DNA from: Klebsormidium nitens
Lineage: Eukaryota > Streptophyta > Klebsormidiophyceae > Klebsormidiales > Klebsormidiaceae
NCBI GenBank assembly: GCA_000708835.1
Contig: DF236952.1
Span: 124,001-188,000, forward strand
Direction: 5' to 3'
DNA: 64,000 bases
Below the pieces are notes generated by a model that did no database searches, was not told the DNA's origin, and saw only the letters and a list, made by a program, of their open reading frames with translations. Every line of letters starts with the position of its first letter. The stretch's first letter is position 1. This document shows positions 12,801 through 25,733 of the stretch, piece after piece. Made by a program: the position numbers and the translations under genes.

Positions 12801-15800
12801 CTACTCAAGACCTTCAGGATGATGATGGAAGGTTGAAACAATACATAACGACTAGCCCCGGAACATCATAACAAATGAAACGCTGGAGCAGGAAGAGCCC
12901 GCGACCTGACCTTGACAAGAGCGCAGATTCGCACGTCTGCCCTGAATCATATGGGGCAGAACAAGCAAAGACACTTGGGTATGATTGAAGCGCATTTGGA
13001 ACTTACCGAGAGTGCCAGGACGCGACCGGTTGTAATGAAACGGTCCACCTTGTACGACATCTGCATACGAGGAGATGCGATGTAACCATTCAAAAGAGCA
13101 AAGAGTGCTGATCCCATAAGGGGAGGCAGTGATGTTGGTAAACGAAACGGTCAGTCGTGGGATCGATGCGGATTGGTAGGAACAAACTCTGACATACGTA
13201 GTACAGTAATCGGATTGGTAAGTAGCCCGCCGGCAGCGAAAACAATGATTGGCGGTGATGCTAGACGGACCAGGGCTGGTGGCGTTTAGCACGTCTTGTA
13301 CGATCATGCTTTCCTTGAAGAGGGCGTCAAATCTCAAAGCGCAGTAGTGGCAACTGAGTCCTGGCAAAAACCCTCATCGGACGGACCACAATGATAGTTT
13401 GCCTCAGCGACCAGGTTGCCCTATTTTGCGGTATCCGGTCGCCGAGGCGTTCCGGCTCATAGGAAGCCCTGTTCAACAATTTCTAGTTCAGGTCGGCCTC
13501 TACAGCCCAATCAAACCCAAGCTGATCCAATGGTTCTGTGCATCCGTTGCAAGAAAGGACGACCCAAGCAGCATCCTCGGGTGTAATCAACCGGAAAGCT
13601 ACTCCTAAGACAATATAAGAAGCAGTTCATAATGCGACTGTTGTTGTAACCCACCATGAAGCCGTTGGTCAAAGAGTCCGAGCCTGGGCCCGTAGAGAAG
13701 GCGACGATCACCGACGGGTCGTAGATGCTCAGCGATTGGACGGTGGTGATCCCCGAGAACGTGTTGGGATACCCCATGCCTACTTGAAGCACCACCTGGG
13801 AGAGCAAAGCGGGACTAAGTTCAATATATGAGAAACTAACTGGCTCACGTTGTTGCAATGCTTTTGGATTGATCTTAAGCCGGTCGAAGGGACAGGCAAT
13901 CCGGTCGGGTGTGTGCTGAGGGACAACCGGGTTACTAGCCAGAGACGCCTGAAAAAAAACCAAGTCAGGAAGGTGGAATACGCGATTAGGGCGAGAACCA
14001 GGTCACAGAGAGAGTCCACCCGCGAACGCGCAGACGGTGCGCACAGCGGAATATGGTACGTGTCAAACGCGGTGCAGGACTAGAAACTTCTGCGGCAGCT
14101 CAAGTTCGACGAAGTTCCATGGGAGGACACAACGAACAATTTGACTCACAGCCTGCAAAATGTTCGAACTACCATTTCTACAACGGTTGTCAGGTACAAC
14201 GATGAAGATTTGAAAAACGGTGCCGAGTCTTACTCTCTGCCTGTTCCGGTTGTCGATGCTGTAGATCGTGAGAGAGTTCCCCGTAGTGAGGTCCAGCATG
14301 TAAAGGGAGAGCACGATTGTCCCGGGGTTGCTGAAGGGCCCAATCGCCCAAGTACAAGTCTGGCCCGGAATCTGAAGGGTCTGCATGGAGGGAACAGGAA
14401 TCCAAGTCAAGTCAGGAACGAATAAAGGAGCTCCAAAGAGGAGAGACATTTCCAAGTGAGGTCGATGATTTTCGACGGTGGCTCGTTTCCAAAACGTTCG
14501 TTTCATGCCCGCTGTTTGTCCCCGTACAAGGGGACTTAGTAACGGCGTACGCTTCATAAGCGCCCCGCTTTTGGGTGCGCTGAAGGCTTTTGGGAAAATT
14601 TTCATGGTCCCGTTTCCGAACTTTAGTAGAGGTATACCAAACGCATCCAATTGGTCCATTGACCCGCTATTGATCCAGGGACCAGATATCAATCACAAAT
14701 CTCTTCTACTTGAACCCCATTCGCTACGACAGAAGGACCTGATTTTCTTTGTCGAACTAGTGGCAATCACTAAAACCGGGCAACTTCAACTACGAGGATA
14801 AGATACAACAACGAACATACTCAGCTCCGAGGTGGTAACTTTGATCTCCCTGCATACCCATGCCACTCCCTTAAAACAATATTTCGCTCTAATAGATCTG
14901 TATCTGCCGGAATGTGGCATTGATACTGCAGAAACGCCGCATTAAGTTTCTGTTTTTTCGTCGTCTGCCCTCGCTTTGGCAGCTTGCTATCACGATTCTG
15001 ACGATCCATCTATGGATCAACTAATGATGCACGTACCTGGATGCCGCCGCCGCCCCCTGCAATGACGCCGCCCCCATTGCCGGTAACAGTCTCGGCGCCC
15101 GAACAGAAGCTGGAGTAGTCAATTGGAATGCTGCCGAGGTCGATGTCGCCCTTGAAGCCAGCGGCATTGGATGGCGAGATGATAATAGGCCTCCTGCAAA
15201 GCAAGGAACGGTTCGTCAACACCTTCTTTTGAAAACGATCTGTTCGTCGATCAAGACAGTCACTTGAGCATGATGACTTTTTTGTGAAGGCTCTTCAAAC
15301 CGTGGGCATGAATCGAGCCCCCATCGCTACTTACTACAGTTACAATGATCGTTCAATAGGTGCTCGCTCGGTAAGCTTCCCTTTAACACCAGATGTCAGA
15401 AAGTCCATCTTCCCCCCGCACCACAGAAGTGCTCATGCGAGTGCAATCGCATACGGTGCAAAGACTTTCATAACGCTGTTGCAGCAGCAGCCGCCACATC
15501 AAAAGGCAGTGACTTACCTCAGGTGGATAGGGCCTTTTGCCATTCGGCTCCCCTCGGCACTAAGAAACAAGCTGCAGCGAAATACTGGTCGGCGTCAGCT
15601 TGACAGTCAAACTTCACGAAAAAGAGAATTGATGTCCCTGCAGAAAAGCGGCAAACGTCCAGCGAAAACTATTTGATCAACATAGGACTCATCTGTCAAG
15701 GACCAACGGAGAAGGCCTTTCCCGAAAATACAAGGTATAGTTCATTAAGGGCCACTCGTCAAAGTCTCTTTGAACTTGATAGTCCAGCCTACAATTCGCG

Positions 15801-16950
15801 GCAGGAGAGACTTACAAAGGTCGCATCAACGAGGTTATCCAAGATACTTGATCAAAGAATTGGCTCAACCTTGATACACAAGCGTCAGGATGCAAACATC
15901 ATACCTGTATGTCCAGGTCGGGTCAACCCAAAAGGAGGAGGTGCCGTCGCTAAGGGTCTGATTGAGTTGCATGGAATCTGCCAAAAAAAATATATATTGC
16001 TGTCAAGAAAGAAGAGACGTTTGACAGCAATCCGAACAAAAAAAAGAACAGATCAGTCTGCACTTGTGGAGTCAAGCCCAAAAGCCTGAAGTCCTCGATG
16101 TCTTCTACAACAAACTCAAGGTTTGGCTTGCCAGGTAGTGGTATCCTGGGCGGTGCAAGAGGGCCCAAGGACCAAATGCTGTGAGATTCCGACCTAAGAA
16201 TCAGCGAATAAGCAGGTGAAGCAGGGACTGCCCGAACAACAACGAGACCCTCAATGGGTATGGGCCTCCTCATCATGGCCTGGCCTCAGCTTGGAAGGAA
16301 AAGCCCTTCGACTAGCTTATCGTTTGCAAGGGGGCATTCTCTTGGATACGGTCTCTGTAGGCACCAGAGTAGATTCAAAGATAGAATTGACTTACTCTCG
16401 GAAACCAATTGAGCCATTGCAAAAGGCACAACCACACCATCCAGGAATCTGCAAGAAGCATCAAACGGCGATCAAACCTGTGATTGCTTAATGATTGCTT
16501 GCCTTACTTTGAAACACTCTGTGGAGGGGCTTTGAATGTGGCTCCTCGCCAAACTCGTTTTTGGTGCACATCATCTCCTGAACTTAGTGGCGAGCGTTGT
16601 CCTTCCAAGAAGCATTGGCAGGTGGCTTGCACATTCACGGCTCGTTCCGCACATCAACTACGCAAGTGCTCAGTGATTCTTTGATCATCTTCTACTTTCA
16701 CTTCGCTGAGGAATCAAGACACCGCAGGCCTTCACTTGAAAAGAGGGCCGCAGACTTTATACCTCACGGTGAAAGTGAGCAAGACGGGCGGGGCACGAAC
16801 GGCGTTGCTGTCGTTGCGAGTGGTCATACCGAAGGCCGGGGTCATACTTGAGGGCAAGGCATCCCGCCTCCCCCCTTCACTCAGGCTTCTCTCCGCCATC
16901 ATGAGCACAAGAAAGGATAAAGCCAAGCCTGTTTTCATGTGGGGCGCCAT
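9839..16950 (-). CDS. CUB-domain, single-pass membrane RING-H2 protein (putative E3 ubiquitin ligase)
   Basis: Supported exons, transcript order: 16950-16768 (signal peptide MKTGLALSFLVLMMA), 15977-15905, 15571-15518, 15193-15037, 14380-14234, 13795-13655, a Cys-rich piece about 13370-13200, 11886-11662, 11172-10638 and 10209-9839. Exons 14380 and 13795 form one CUB-like domain: QTCTWAIGPFSN, FDL-type strands, VIVAFSTGPGSDS, then NGFMVGY. Exon 11886 starts LIWAGGGFAFLLIIF, a membrane span followed by basic residues. The last two exons join across an intron (G + CG = Ala) to give a complete RING-H2: CAICLVEYEEG, LPCEHAFHTACIDMW, CPLC, with all Cys/His ligands. The likely topology is lumenal/extracellular CUB and cytosolic RING, hence a ligand-binding membrane E3. 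Some upstream joins (between 16768 and 15977, and around the Cys-rich piece) do not close in phase, so small exons are missing. Three copies of the membrane exon occur. Confidence 0.7.
11940..12175 (-). repeat. Two decayed copies of the membrane-span exon start
   Basis: Upstream (in transcript sense) of the functional acceptor at 11886 lie a near-intact copy (about 12022-11940, reading LIWAGGGFTFLLIIFLVF with its own acceptor and a possible GTTATC donor) and a more decayed copy (about 12165-12085). Period is about 140 bp. The functional copy is the only one continuous with the downstream coding region. The near-intact copy could in principle act as an alternative exon. Confidence 0.8.
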
Positions 16951-17605
16951 AGCTATGTGCAATCAATACAATGCTTTACTGATCTTGACTTTCTTGAGAG
17001 GCCGGTCTAACAAAAGAAAGTAGATTGGTATAGGACGACGGTCCCTCTGAGCTGCGTCTGCCTGTAACTGGCTCAGAGCGAGAAAAGATAGGCTGGATGC
17101 CGCTCTCAAGCTCGCACAGCACTTTGCTGTCAGGACTGCACCATACCATTTCAGCGCTTCTTTAGCTCAGGAGTAACCCTCCCAGATGAATACTAAAAGG
17201 TTCTGGCTGCAATCTTACAGAATTTGAGCCCCATTATGTATCCAGCAAGCGCTTCAGCCCACACAACACGTCGTCATTCTGTGAACATTGTGACTGCCCA
17301 GGAATCTTCTCCCTTCACTTTCCCGAGGGGTTTGTCACCGTTTTGTGGCAGGTTTGCTCCCTAACCCACTTCTTGCTGACGTACTAGGTTACATTGCGTA
17401 CTACTGAAGGGGCGGGTGCGCTCGTCAGCCACTTGACTAGAGGCTAGGGTTAGCCAACGCCAATGTTGTCCCCGACTCCGAGTGATTGCTTCAAATTCAA
17501 TTCTTGCGCCATGAGCTTCAGCCCGGCCAGCTCATGCAAGACGGCATTGTGATTTTGCTGCAAGAGTTGGACTAAAGCCTGCGAGGCGTCTTACGCTCTC
17601 CAAGG
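16951..17605. other. Divergent intergenic region (RING gene / FAP gene)
   Basis: About 650 bp between two start codons pointing away from each other. It should hold both promoters. No open frame or clear TATA pair was recognised. Confidence 0.45.
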
Positions 17606-20600
17606 ATGCCAGGACCTGGAGCAAGCTCCTTCTCACATGCCTGGTCCAATGCATCCCGGTGGCTGCAGCGAGGGGTCAGTACGTCCGCCAGCAGGCATGC
17701 AGGGGGCGATGTCAGCAGGAGGGCCGCCAATCGCCGCCTAGCTGCACGAGGCGCTGTTGTGGTTGCAACTGCGACGACCGCAGCTGTTGCTTATGACCAC
17801 TACCGTCGCTCGAAGGGACAACCTTCTGTATTGGAGGAATTCAAAGCATTTCTGAATGACGCGCTGAGGGTGGGAAGCGGGGGGGAGGATGAGGAGAAGC
17901 AGGGGCATCTGCACGCTCCACTTGCTCTGGCATCTCTGTCGCTTGCGTCAGTGTCAATGGCGAGCACAACTGCTGGGGCATCGGACAGTCTGGAAAGCGC
18001 TGTGGAGCCCCGGACGGGGTTGAGGTTTCCTAAAAAGGTCTGCATTCTGAAACCTGCTAGTACAATGTGGTGGCGCCGGGTGCATTAATAGAGCAGCTGT
18101 ATCAGATGCCTTACTGCACAATACATACATCATCAAACAGCGCGTCTTGAAAAGGCGCCTACTTGTCGCCCTCGTTTGTCAGTGCTTGCAAGCTTCAAAG
18201 ACCTTGAGCCCATTAGCCTATGCTTGGAAGTTGCTCAAGCATACTGTGTTGTTGGGAAGACTTGTGGTTGGGATTTTTGGTGTTTATATGTGCCCCTTCC
18301 CGGCATCCTGACCTCTTCTGAATCTTTTTTGGATGATGTGGAGCTCATGTGGGGGCAACACAGCCTGCCTTCATATCTTCGCTCTTAGGATTCTTCCCAA
18401 GCGCTTGGTTGTTCCATTCATTTCACCCCAATTCTTTGACGTGGCCACTGCTTTTTAGGTTGCAGATTGGAGATGTTGGTCACTGTGAGATCAAGCCCTT
18501 TTATTCACGAAGTACCACAAAAAGACAGTGACCAAATGATTTCTGGAGGTCAGACAATCGCCGGATGATTAGTATGAGCTTGATCAATCACTCTGGAAGA
18601 CAGCTCTCACTTGCCTGGGACCACTTCTTGAGGTGAATTTCAATGTAAGCCCGCATTCCAACGCCTCTTCACCTTCTGACTGGGTGCATTCACACTTTGT
18701 GCATGACCGTGTGCATTCACACTTTTTGTGCAGGTGAAACCAGAGGACGCACCAAAGGGGAAAGAGTGGGAGCTGGCCGGGCTGGGCCTGCGGTCCAAGA
18801 ATCTCTTTGGGCTCAAGTCAATAAAGGTGTATGCCTTTGGACTGTACGCAGAACCCGGTGCTGTCAAGGACGCCCTCTGCGCAAAGTATGGCACGTTCTC
18901 GCCCGAGGTGCTCAAGTCCAACAAATGGTTCCTTGAGGATCTGCTGGCCAGCAAGAACGACATGGCTGTGCGGCTGGTGGTGAGTTCGAGTACACGAAAA
19001 TCATCCATTCGAGGACAAAGAGAGTCAGTGTTTGCTGGTCTTGTTCTTAGGATGGTGTTGATCTGCTTTGTTGGTCTGATTCCGAAACCCTGGTCTTGCT
19101 GTCACTCAACCATCCAGGAACTCATTGTTTGGATAAGGCCCCCTTAAAAGATCCAGATTCCGCCTCAGCATCACCTCCGACAGCCCCTAGGCTTGGTTCC
19201 AAACTGACTCACTCCGCTCTGTCTGGGTAGATAAAAACGGCTTTGGCGGAGCGATTCCCTATGGAAATCCCACTGCTGAGAGAGTAAAGACGGATCTGTT
19301 GCAGAATTGTGGATGGTTCTGTTCATGTCAACGGAACCTGTGAAGTTAACATAGTGCCGTCGGAACAGTTCTGCTGAGGGTATAAATGGACTCGAAGCAG
19401 CTCTCTTTGGACGCCTTCTTGAACAGATTGCTCATCAGATTTTCCGAAAACTGGAAAGCGTGGCTCGGATCGACGTTGCTTCATAGTACGGATGATCGAA
19501 GCGCATTTCTACTTCGTATCAGGATTCAGGAAGTTCTGGTTACCTCGTTGCACATGTTATTGCTTATCTACACAAGCAGCTCAAACGATGGATTTGATTC
19601 TAAGTGCAAACCCGGACTCACATTCAGAGGCAACTCGAAAAGAGTTCTGAGCTCTGCTTGATTGTTTCTTCTCGTTGCTGTCCGGTCACTGCCTTCACGG
19701 GAGTCCAAACACTTGGTCAAAGGTTCTGATCTGGTCATTTGACAGTGTTACTACTCCTGCGTTCGGAGCCAATCCCAAAATCTACTGAATTCCGCTCATC
19801 TCGCTCTGAAAACGGATAAGCATTTTAAGAGAACTCTTTTAGTTTAGAAATTGGAGTGCGACTCCTCCTTCCTTCTCGCTTGGATGCGGCAGTACGGAAC
19901 GCAATCTTCATGCATTCGTGAAAAGCTTATGTAGGGATTCTCGAAAGGTAAGGGACAGGCAAGGGATCGTGTCGTCTTGCGCCCCCTTTTCTTGGAGTTC
20001 GTGTCGGACACTCCTCAAAGTCGCCCTTTTGTTCGTCCAGATCTACTACAGCAAGCTCAAGATCGGCAGCGTCCGCAAGGCGTTTGAGGAGTCCGTTGGG
20101 GAGCGCCTCCGGAAAGTGAGCCCGGACAACTCCGACACAGTGCTCCAAAAGTTCACCAACCTCTTCTCGGATGACATCCCCCTGCAGCGGGGCACGATCA
20201 TCGACCTCCGCAGGACGAGTGCCGGCAACCTCAATGTGACAAGTAAGTACCACGTCAACAATTGATCTTGACTTGCGCATTAGCTGCGTAAGGGAAGCGG
20301 ACTGTGCCTTTGGAGCGGTTTGAAGAAAAGAGAAACTTACATGGCGTGGATTGGTATAAAAGGGGATCCTGGCAACGAGATTCTGAAGGCATCTCTTGGG
20401 CTCGTCAATTGCATGACGTTATGCAAAGCTTTGAGTACATGGACAGCGCTTGGTGTCCTTTGTGTCACCGGAAAGTGTGAGGCTGTCGGAAGAGCATCTA
20501 ATAGCTGTGAGAGAAAGGCTCCTTCTCTTGCATGGCCGACGAATCCTGCAAAGGATTTCTGTTTTAAACAGACGAACACCGCTCGGAGTCACTTCATAAT

Positions 20601-21102
20601 GAACTTTTCCTGAAAGGCAATTCGCCAGAAGAGCATCTTGAAAGCGTGAAAGAAGGGCCCCGTCCCTTGCACGGCCGATGGGCCATTTTTGCCATCCATC
20701 CCCAAAAATTCTCTGGTCGTTTAAACTTGGCGGGCAACCCGCCTCAGAGGGGCGCGACAAATGATTTCATGGTCATGATCACTCCGATGTAGTCATACGG
20801 CAGCAGGCTGAAGGACCGCTCTGGTCTGCCCACGCAAGAACGAGAAGGGCTATGTTCTAGAGCACGACCTAATGGTGGCAACTTTGTTGCTTGGCAAGGA
20901 GCACTCGGTTTCAGTTTGACTGGGAGTTTTTCAGGACCTTATACTCTTTCCGTTGTTTTACGCAGTTGACGGCAGGAAAATTGGAACTGTCCAGAGTCAT
21001 GCCCTGGGCCACGCCCTGTTCGACTTGTACATTGGGGACCCTCCCTTCGACAAAGGGGCCAAGGAAGAGATGGGCATGTCCTTGGCACGTATGCTGAAGT
21101 AG
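17606..21102 (+). CDS. Chalcone-isomerase-fold protein, fatty-acid-binding (FAP) type
   Basis: Four exons: 17606-18037, 18734-18979, 20041-20242 and 20966-21102. Phases agree (0, 0, 1) and total 338 aa. The N-terminal ~140 residues are Arg/Ser/Ala-rich (MPGPGASSFSHAW, then WLQRGVSTSASR) and look like an organellar transit peptide, followed by a short hydrophobic patch (GAVVVATATTAAVAY). The CHI-fold core starts near TGLRFPKK and runs through LAGLGLRSKNLFGLKSIKV, YAFGLYAEPG, KIGSVRKAFEES, GTIIDLR and the C-terminal HALGHALFDLYIGDPPFD. This order is typical of the chalcone isomerase family. The FAP subfamily of plastid fatty-acid-binding, non-enzymatic relatives fits better than true CHI because of the N-terminal extension. 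The first donor (AAAAAG|GTCTGC) is weak, but it is the one that restores the conserved RFPKK-V join. Intron 3 carries an internal tandem duplication. Confidence 0.85.
20484..20690. repeat. Tandem duplication inside FAP intron 3
   Basis: A segment beginning near 20484 (AGAGCATCT ... CTTGCATGGCCGA) recurs near 20620 (AGAGCATCT ... CTTGCACGGCCGA), at a period of about 135 bp. Neither copy includes an exon junction. Confidence 0.6.
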
Positions 21103-22393
21103 AAAAGCTGTAGAGTTTGTACAGACGGTGGCGTCCCGCCATGTAGATTAAATTCGGATTCGTGAGTCCAACTGTAAGTACTTAGGTTGTGCATGCGCGT
21201 TGCTTGATTGTTCGGATTTGAGGACGTGGAGTTTCCAGGGGCATTTGGATTACTTTTCACTGCTTTCATTGAGGTTCCACCTTTGAGCTTAGTATTCAAG
21301 ACCGCCGTCGCCCGTGCATGTTCCCGGACACCTAAACGGCTCGTCGCCTTGCTGCACGGCGCGATCGGTTGTGGATGCAGTGATTGGGCTGCATTGCTAT
21401 AGCTACTTTCGAAGCTGCGCGGTTCTATCGAGTAGATTCGGAGTCATGTAAGTTATAGTTCAGCCTTCTCTGATCTGCATGCAATCATATCCGCGGCCCG
21501 CTAATTGGCAATCAATGGCGTCCCGAATCAACGGGGCACTCAAAGAGTGCTCGACTATTGCCATGATAGCTTTGCATGGCCGCCCGCCGAGAATGCAGAA
21601 GTAAATGTTAATTGCCCTTACATGCTCACTAGTTTGCCATCATGCCTGCCGGGCCCGCGGATGGCATGCTTCCAGAACATGGCATGCATGTGACTTTTTT
21701 GGCTGCCGACGAAGGGATGCGATCAGGTCTTTAATTAATTGCATAGTTGACTACCATAGTTCGTCACGTCTTTGTTGGATAACGGACATAAATCTAACAA
21801 GCCTGCGCCTGAGCCGGCCGCAGGTTGTGCATGAGGATTCATGATCGATGAGTTCAGGTTTGCCAGAATGCACAAACTCACGACGAAAATCAAGCTGTAA
21901 GCTTGTCGTGATTGGGTTCAGAAGAGAATTGTAAGGTTGTTCACTCAGGACTCAGCGTCCGACACATGTGGAATTATCATCGAGAAGGCATGCAGGTCAT
22001 GTACATATTTTGCATCAGACATTCAACGTGTTTAGTTTTTTGGCGAGAAACCGATCACCTGACTGCGAATTTTGCAGAAGAATAATGCACGGGATCCGCA
22101 TATGGCAACAACTTGGAAGTTCGAAGTTCGAAGCAAGGTCAATTATACCTACGAATACACTCTACAGTTACATCCTACGAAAATTTAAGTTGTCAAGTGA
22201 GCGTCTCTGGGCGCTTCAGCATAACATCCATCTCTCTTTTTACACATCAATTAGCAAGTTAGTCATTTTTGTGAAGTATGAGCTTCTAGTTGGTTAGGTG
22301 AAAGCAACGGGGAAAGCAACGGGGAATCAGGAACGTTATTTCCAGTTTTTTTCCAACAGATCCAGTAGAGCCCACTTTCTTGATTATCCCGAA
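21103..22393. other. Intergenic region between convergent genes
   Basis: This is the 3' flank of the FAP gene and the 3' flank of the minus-strand germin-like gene. Only short open frames are present and no recognisable RNA gene or repeat was seen. Confidence 0.5.
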
Positions 22394-25310
22394 TCACAGC
22401 ATCTTCCTGCCATACGGGTACGTCACGGAAGGTCCGCACCCCGTGTTGGCGGTACCGACCGCGTTCCCGGACGCAGGAAAGTTCTGCTTGATGGCTTCGA
22501 TGGCGGACGCCTGCGCATTGAACGCGACCTGGGAGATGCTGGTGGGGATGCCGGAAGGCAGGAAGATTGCGCTCCCAATCCTCTGCAAACGGTAAGAGCG
22601 ACTGTGTTCAGCCGCACGATACGTTTGCGTTGCGATCGGACGGTTGGCAGGGCGTACGTGGTGGATTGCACCAGAATCTGCAGAAGTCTGGACAGAAAGT
22701 AGGTGTTTTTCGTGGTGAGAGTTCCAGGTCTTTCCCGCTTAAGATCTCAAGGGCGAACGGAAAGGGAGCCTGACTCGACTGGCCGAATCAACACACGCTG
22801 GAATAACAGAGGGGCGCACAAGGAACTAGTATGCACACGTCCCTGCTTCTGATTCGTCCGTTGGGACGGAAACCTACCTCGAAGCTGCGTGTCCCTAGGC
22901 TCATGCCGGAGAGTTCTGACCAGTTTTGAACGCCCGTCTCACAACCGCTGATCTCTCTGCCTTGGACACGGCAGACTGCCCACGACAGCGAAAGACAAGC
23001 GAGTGACGTCATGAGGCCTCGTATGCAGTTCTCAAGCTTTCGCTTACCTGCGTTCCCGGGTTCTGGCTATTGAGGGCCGCCAGGCGCCCTGGCTCCGCTG
23101 TTCGGGCTGGTGACTGATCGGCAATGAAAACCCCTCAAACGTAGTTGAACCCGATTATCAAACCCAAAATCGCAAACCCTGGTTTACTAACCTGGGTTCC
23201 CGGGTTCTGGCTGTTGAGCGCAGCAAGCGCCCTGGCTCCGCTGTTCGAGTTGGTGTTCTGCTGGAAGTGGATCAGACCGCGGGGGAAGACGAACGCGTCG
23301 CCCACGTTCAGGGTCGTCGAGAACAGAGTGTCTGCGGGAGAAGAGCAATGACGTCAGCAGACGGACTACGCAAGTGGGGCAAACGACGGTGACGTAAGAA
23401 ACGGGGAAAGGAAAGCATGCTCACGTTGAGCGTCCTGTAAGTGCAGCGTTTCCGGCAGACAGGGTGACGTCAGCATCAGTAGTTTCTAGGGAGATGAGTG
23501 CTAAGTCTTGCTTATGTTGGCGGCGGGTGCGAACAGAAGCGAAGGCTGCAGTCCCGCTCATCTTAATCAGTGTTCAATACGAATCGCCATCTTCGTGCAC
23601 CCGTTCAAGCAAGGACTCTGGAACCAAGCTTTGCATCTGCAAGCTTCTACAAATTGCAGAATGTCGTCGAATTGATCGAAAGAATTGATTGGAGATTTTG
23701 AAGACAGGAGCGGAGACTATTAGTCAGATTTGACAGGTTGTTGGGAAGAAGCGGATTGCTGAAGTGAACGCCTTCAAGGCGACTGAAATTCCCTCTGACA
23801 CTGAGTCGCTGATACAGATCGAATGAGGCAAAACTGGGTGCGAGGCTCACTGTTGGTGTCAACGAAGCCGACGTACAGCTGGCCTTCGATGACATACAGA
23901 ATCTCCGTTGCGCGAGGATGGGTGTGGATCGGGCTGGACAAAATCCCAAAGGAAAGGTCAGGTTTGGACCTGGAGAACGCTCCAGGTAGATCGTTCAGGC
24001 AGTATTTATATTTGTTGGATCATTGTCAAGCACCACAAACTATCAGAATCAAAATCACGGGTGGAGCGTGCTGGAAAAATCTTGAAAATTTTCAGTGACT
24101 CACTTCTGGCCGCACGGCGCATAGTTGACGAAAGTGTAAGAGATGCCCTGGGACCTGCACGGGTAACAATGTTCGACTCGATTGGCGGGTTCGTAATATT
24201 CAATGGCAGTTCAGTGGTGATAGGTTAACTACTTTTTTCTCAACTGATTAGAAGTATCCTTTAAGCCTTTAGAAGATCTATCATCAGCCCACTAGGACAA
24301 CAAGTTTGGAGAGGGGTATCCTCTGCGGAGATGATAGAAATTGTCGAGCAGCCCACACAAGAGTTGAGTAATCCGCAATGACGACGAAAAGCCGTGTGCG
24401 CTCAGCACTTGCATGCGCGATCAACCTTTCCTGACACTGAGGGATCCCTTGGAGAGGCACTGGAGGGGTTCGAAAGCCTTACGTCAAAGCAGGGAACGTT
24501 GCGGCGTTGGCAGACTTGGCGGCGCTGCCCTGGCCTGACGTCACATTGACATTGTTGAGCCCTCGAAATGCGAAGTTGGCGCCCGTCACTGCAGCACACC
24601 AAACGGCATCAGGGCAATTGATCTTGAGGTAGGTAGGTCGAAGATCGCCGAAATTGTATTGACTGAAATACGGTGTCCATGACAGTTGGTTTCGCCCAAC
24701 GTCGTTCAACAAGGGGTTGGAGCAAATTTTTAGTGGACTTTCAGAGCTGTCGAACAGAGCCACTTGCCTACACCGGTATGAGGCCTGCCATAAGGCAGCG
24801 GAGCTAAGATCTACTGTGAGTCAAGCTCCAACAAAACGCCAACTGAGTTTGGCTGATCGGGGACGTATATGCGAATGTTTATGAGCTGGACACAGACTCA
24901 GGCATCAACAAAAGCTGCCAAGCGGACCTCACAATCTCAGCAGGTGCCGTTTCAGAAGTTGCTCCGGTCTCACCTGGGTCATGTAGTCGATGTCATGAAA
25001 GGTAGGGTGACAGCAATACCTTATTCAAAAAGCCCACACAAGAAACCTAACCCAATAAAACCTAGTAACCCAAAAATCACATGCTTTGCACAGGTTCCCC
25101 TGGCCGGTAACACCACCCGTACTCCATGAGTTACTCATCATGGCGCTTTCGCGTTAACCTCATGAAAAAGATCATTAAAATCTCACCTGGGGCCCCATTG
25201 GCTCCGGACAGTACGAAGTCAACGAGCGGGTCCGCATCCGATGCGCAAGCGACAGCGGCAACCGCCGCGAGGACGAGCAACGCCAAGGCAGTGCGAGAGC
25301 TCAGGGCCAT
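22394..25310 (-). CDS. Germin-like protein (secreted cupin), copy A
   Basis: Six exons, transcript order 25310-25187, 24588-24483, 24154-24104, 23933-23851, 23331-23192 and 22582-22394, total 230 aa with all phases consistent. A cleavable signal peptide ([14 protein letters not shown]) is followed by the mature start [13 protein letters not shown] and [13 protein letters not shown]. Germin box 1 is intact ([19 protein letters not shown]: HxH and E metal ligands), as is box 2 ([16 protein letters not shown]: the third His). The motif SQNPGTQ and a C-terminal helical part ([17 protein letters not shown]) follow. Germin-like proteins are apoplastic, Mn-binding beta-barrel oligomers with oxalate oxidase or superoxide dismutase activity in some members; the specific activity here is unknown. 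The gene is divergent from copy B (29056-32157), with matching exon lengths. Confidence 0.92.
23047..23115 (-). repeat. Decayed copy of the exon-5 donor end in intron 5 of germin copy A
   Basis: The segment repeats the last ~45 coding bases of exon 5 (plus-strand reading CCCGGGTTCTGGCT, then GCCAGGCGCCCTGGCTCCGC) beyond the functional donor at 23192. The same duplication occurs at the matching place in copy B. Confidence 0.75.
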
Positions 25311-25733
25311 TCAGCCTTAGGGCTCTGTAATGCCTTACTAAATATTTGTTGCAAGCGAATTCTTCGCGTTGCCCACTCTAGCGAAAAAAGCCAAACTGCA
25401 CGCACGAATATCGTGGATTATTGATTCTGCCGATCTGTGGGAATGCTAGAGCTGGTGTTGTGGGGTACTCGGAGCAGCCAGTAGGCGATGCTCCGTGTAT
25501 CTAAGTATCGACTTTGGGCTGCCAGTCTTGGTAGTTCTGGGCAGTACTTGACAATCTCAGGACTGTTGCCAGTCAGTGGAGAGTTGTGAGAGGATTTGTT
25601 GGAAACAGCTCGGGTCGTTGTGCTACTGTTGGATGTGTCGCTGGTTCTCAAGCTTTTGTATGAAAGTCTGTGGAGAGCACGTGGACTCTTCAGTTGCTGG
25701 AGACGACCAGCTACAATTCATGACGTGCATAAG

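Noticed and set aside
24455-24480. tRNA B-box-like GGTTCGAAAGCC
   Set aside because: No A-box at the right distance and no cloverleaf could be drawn; it sits in an intron of germin copy A.
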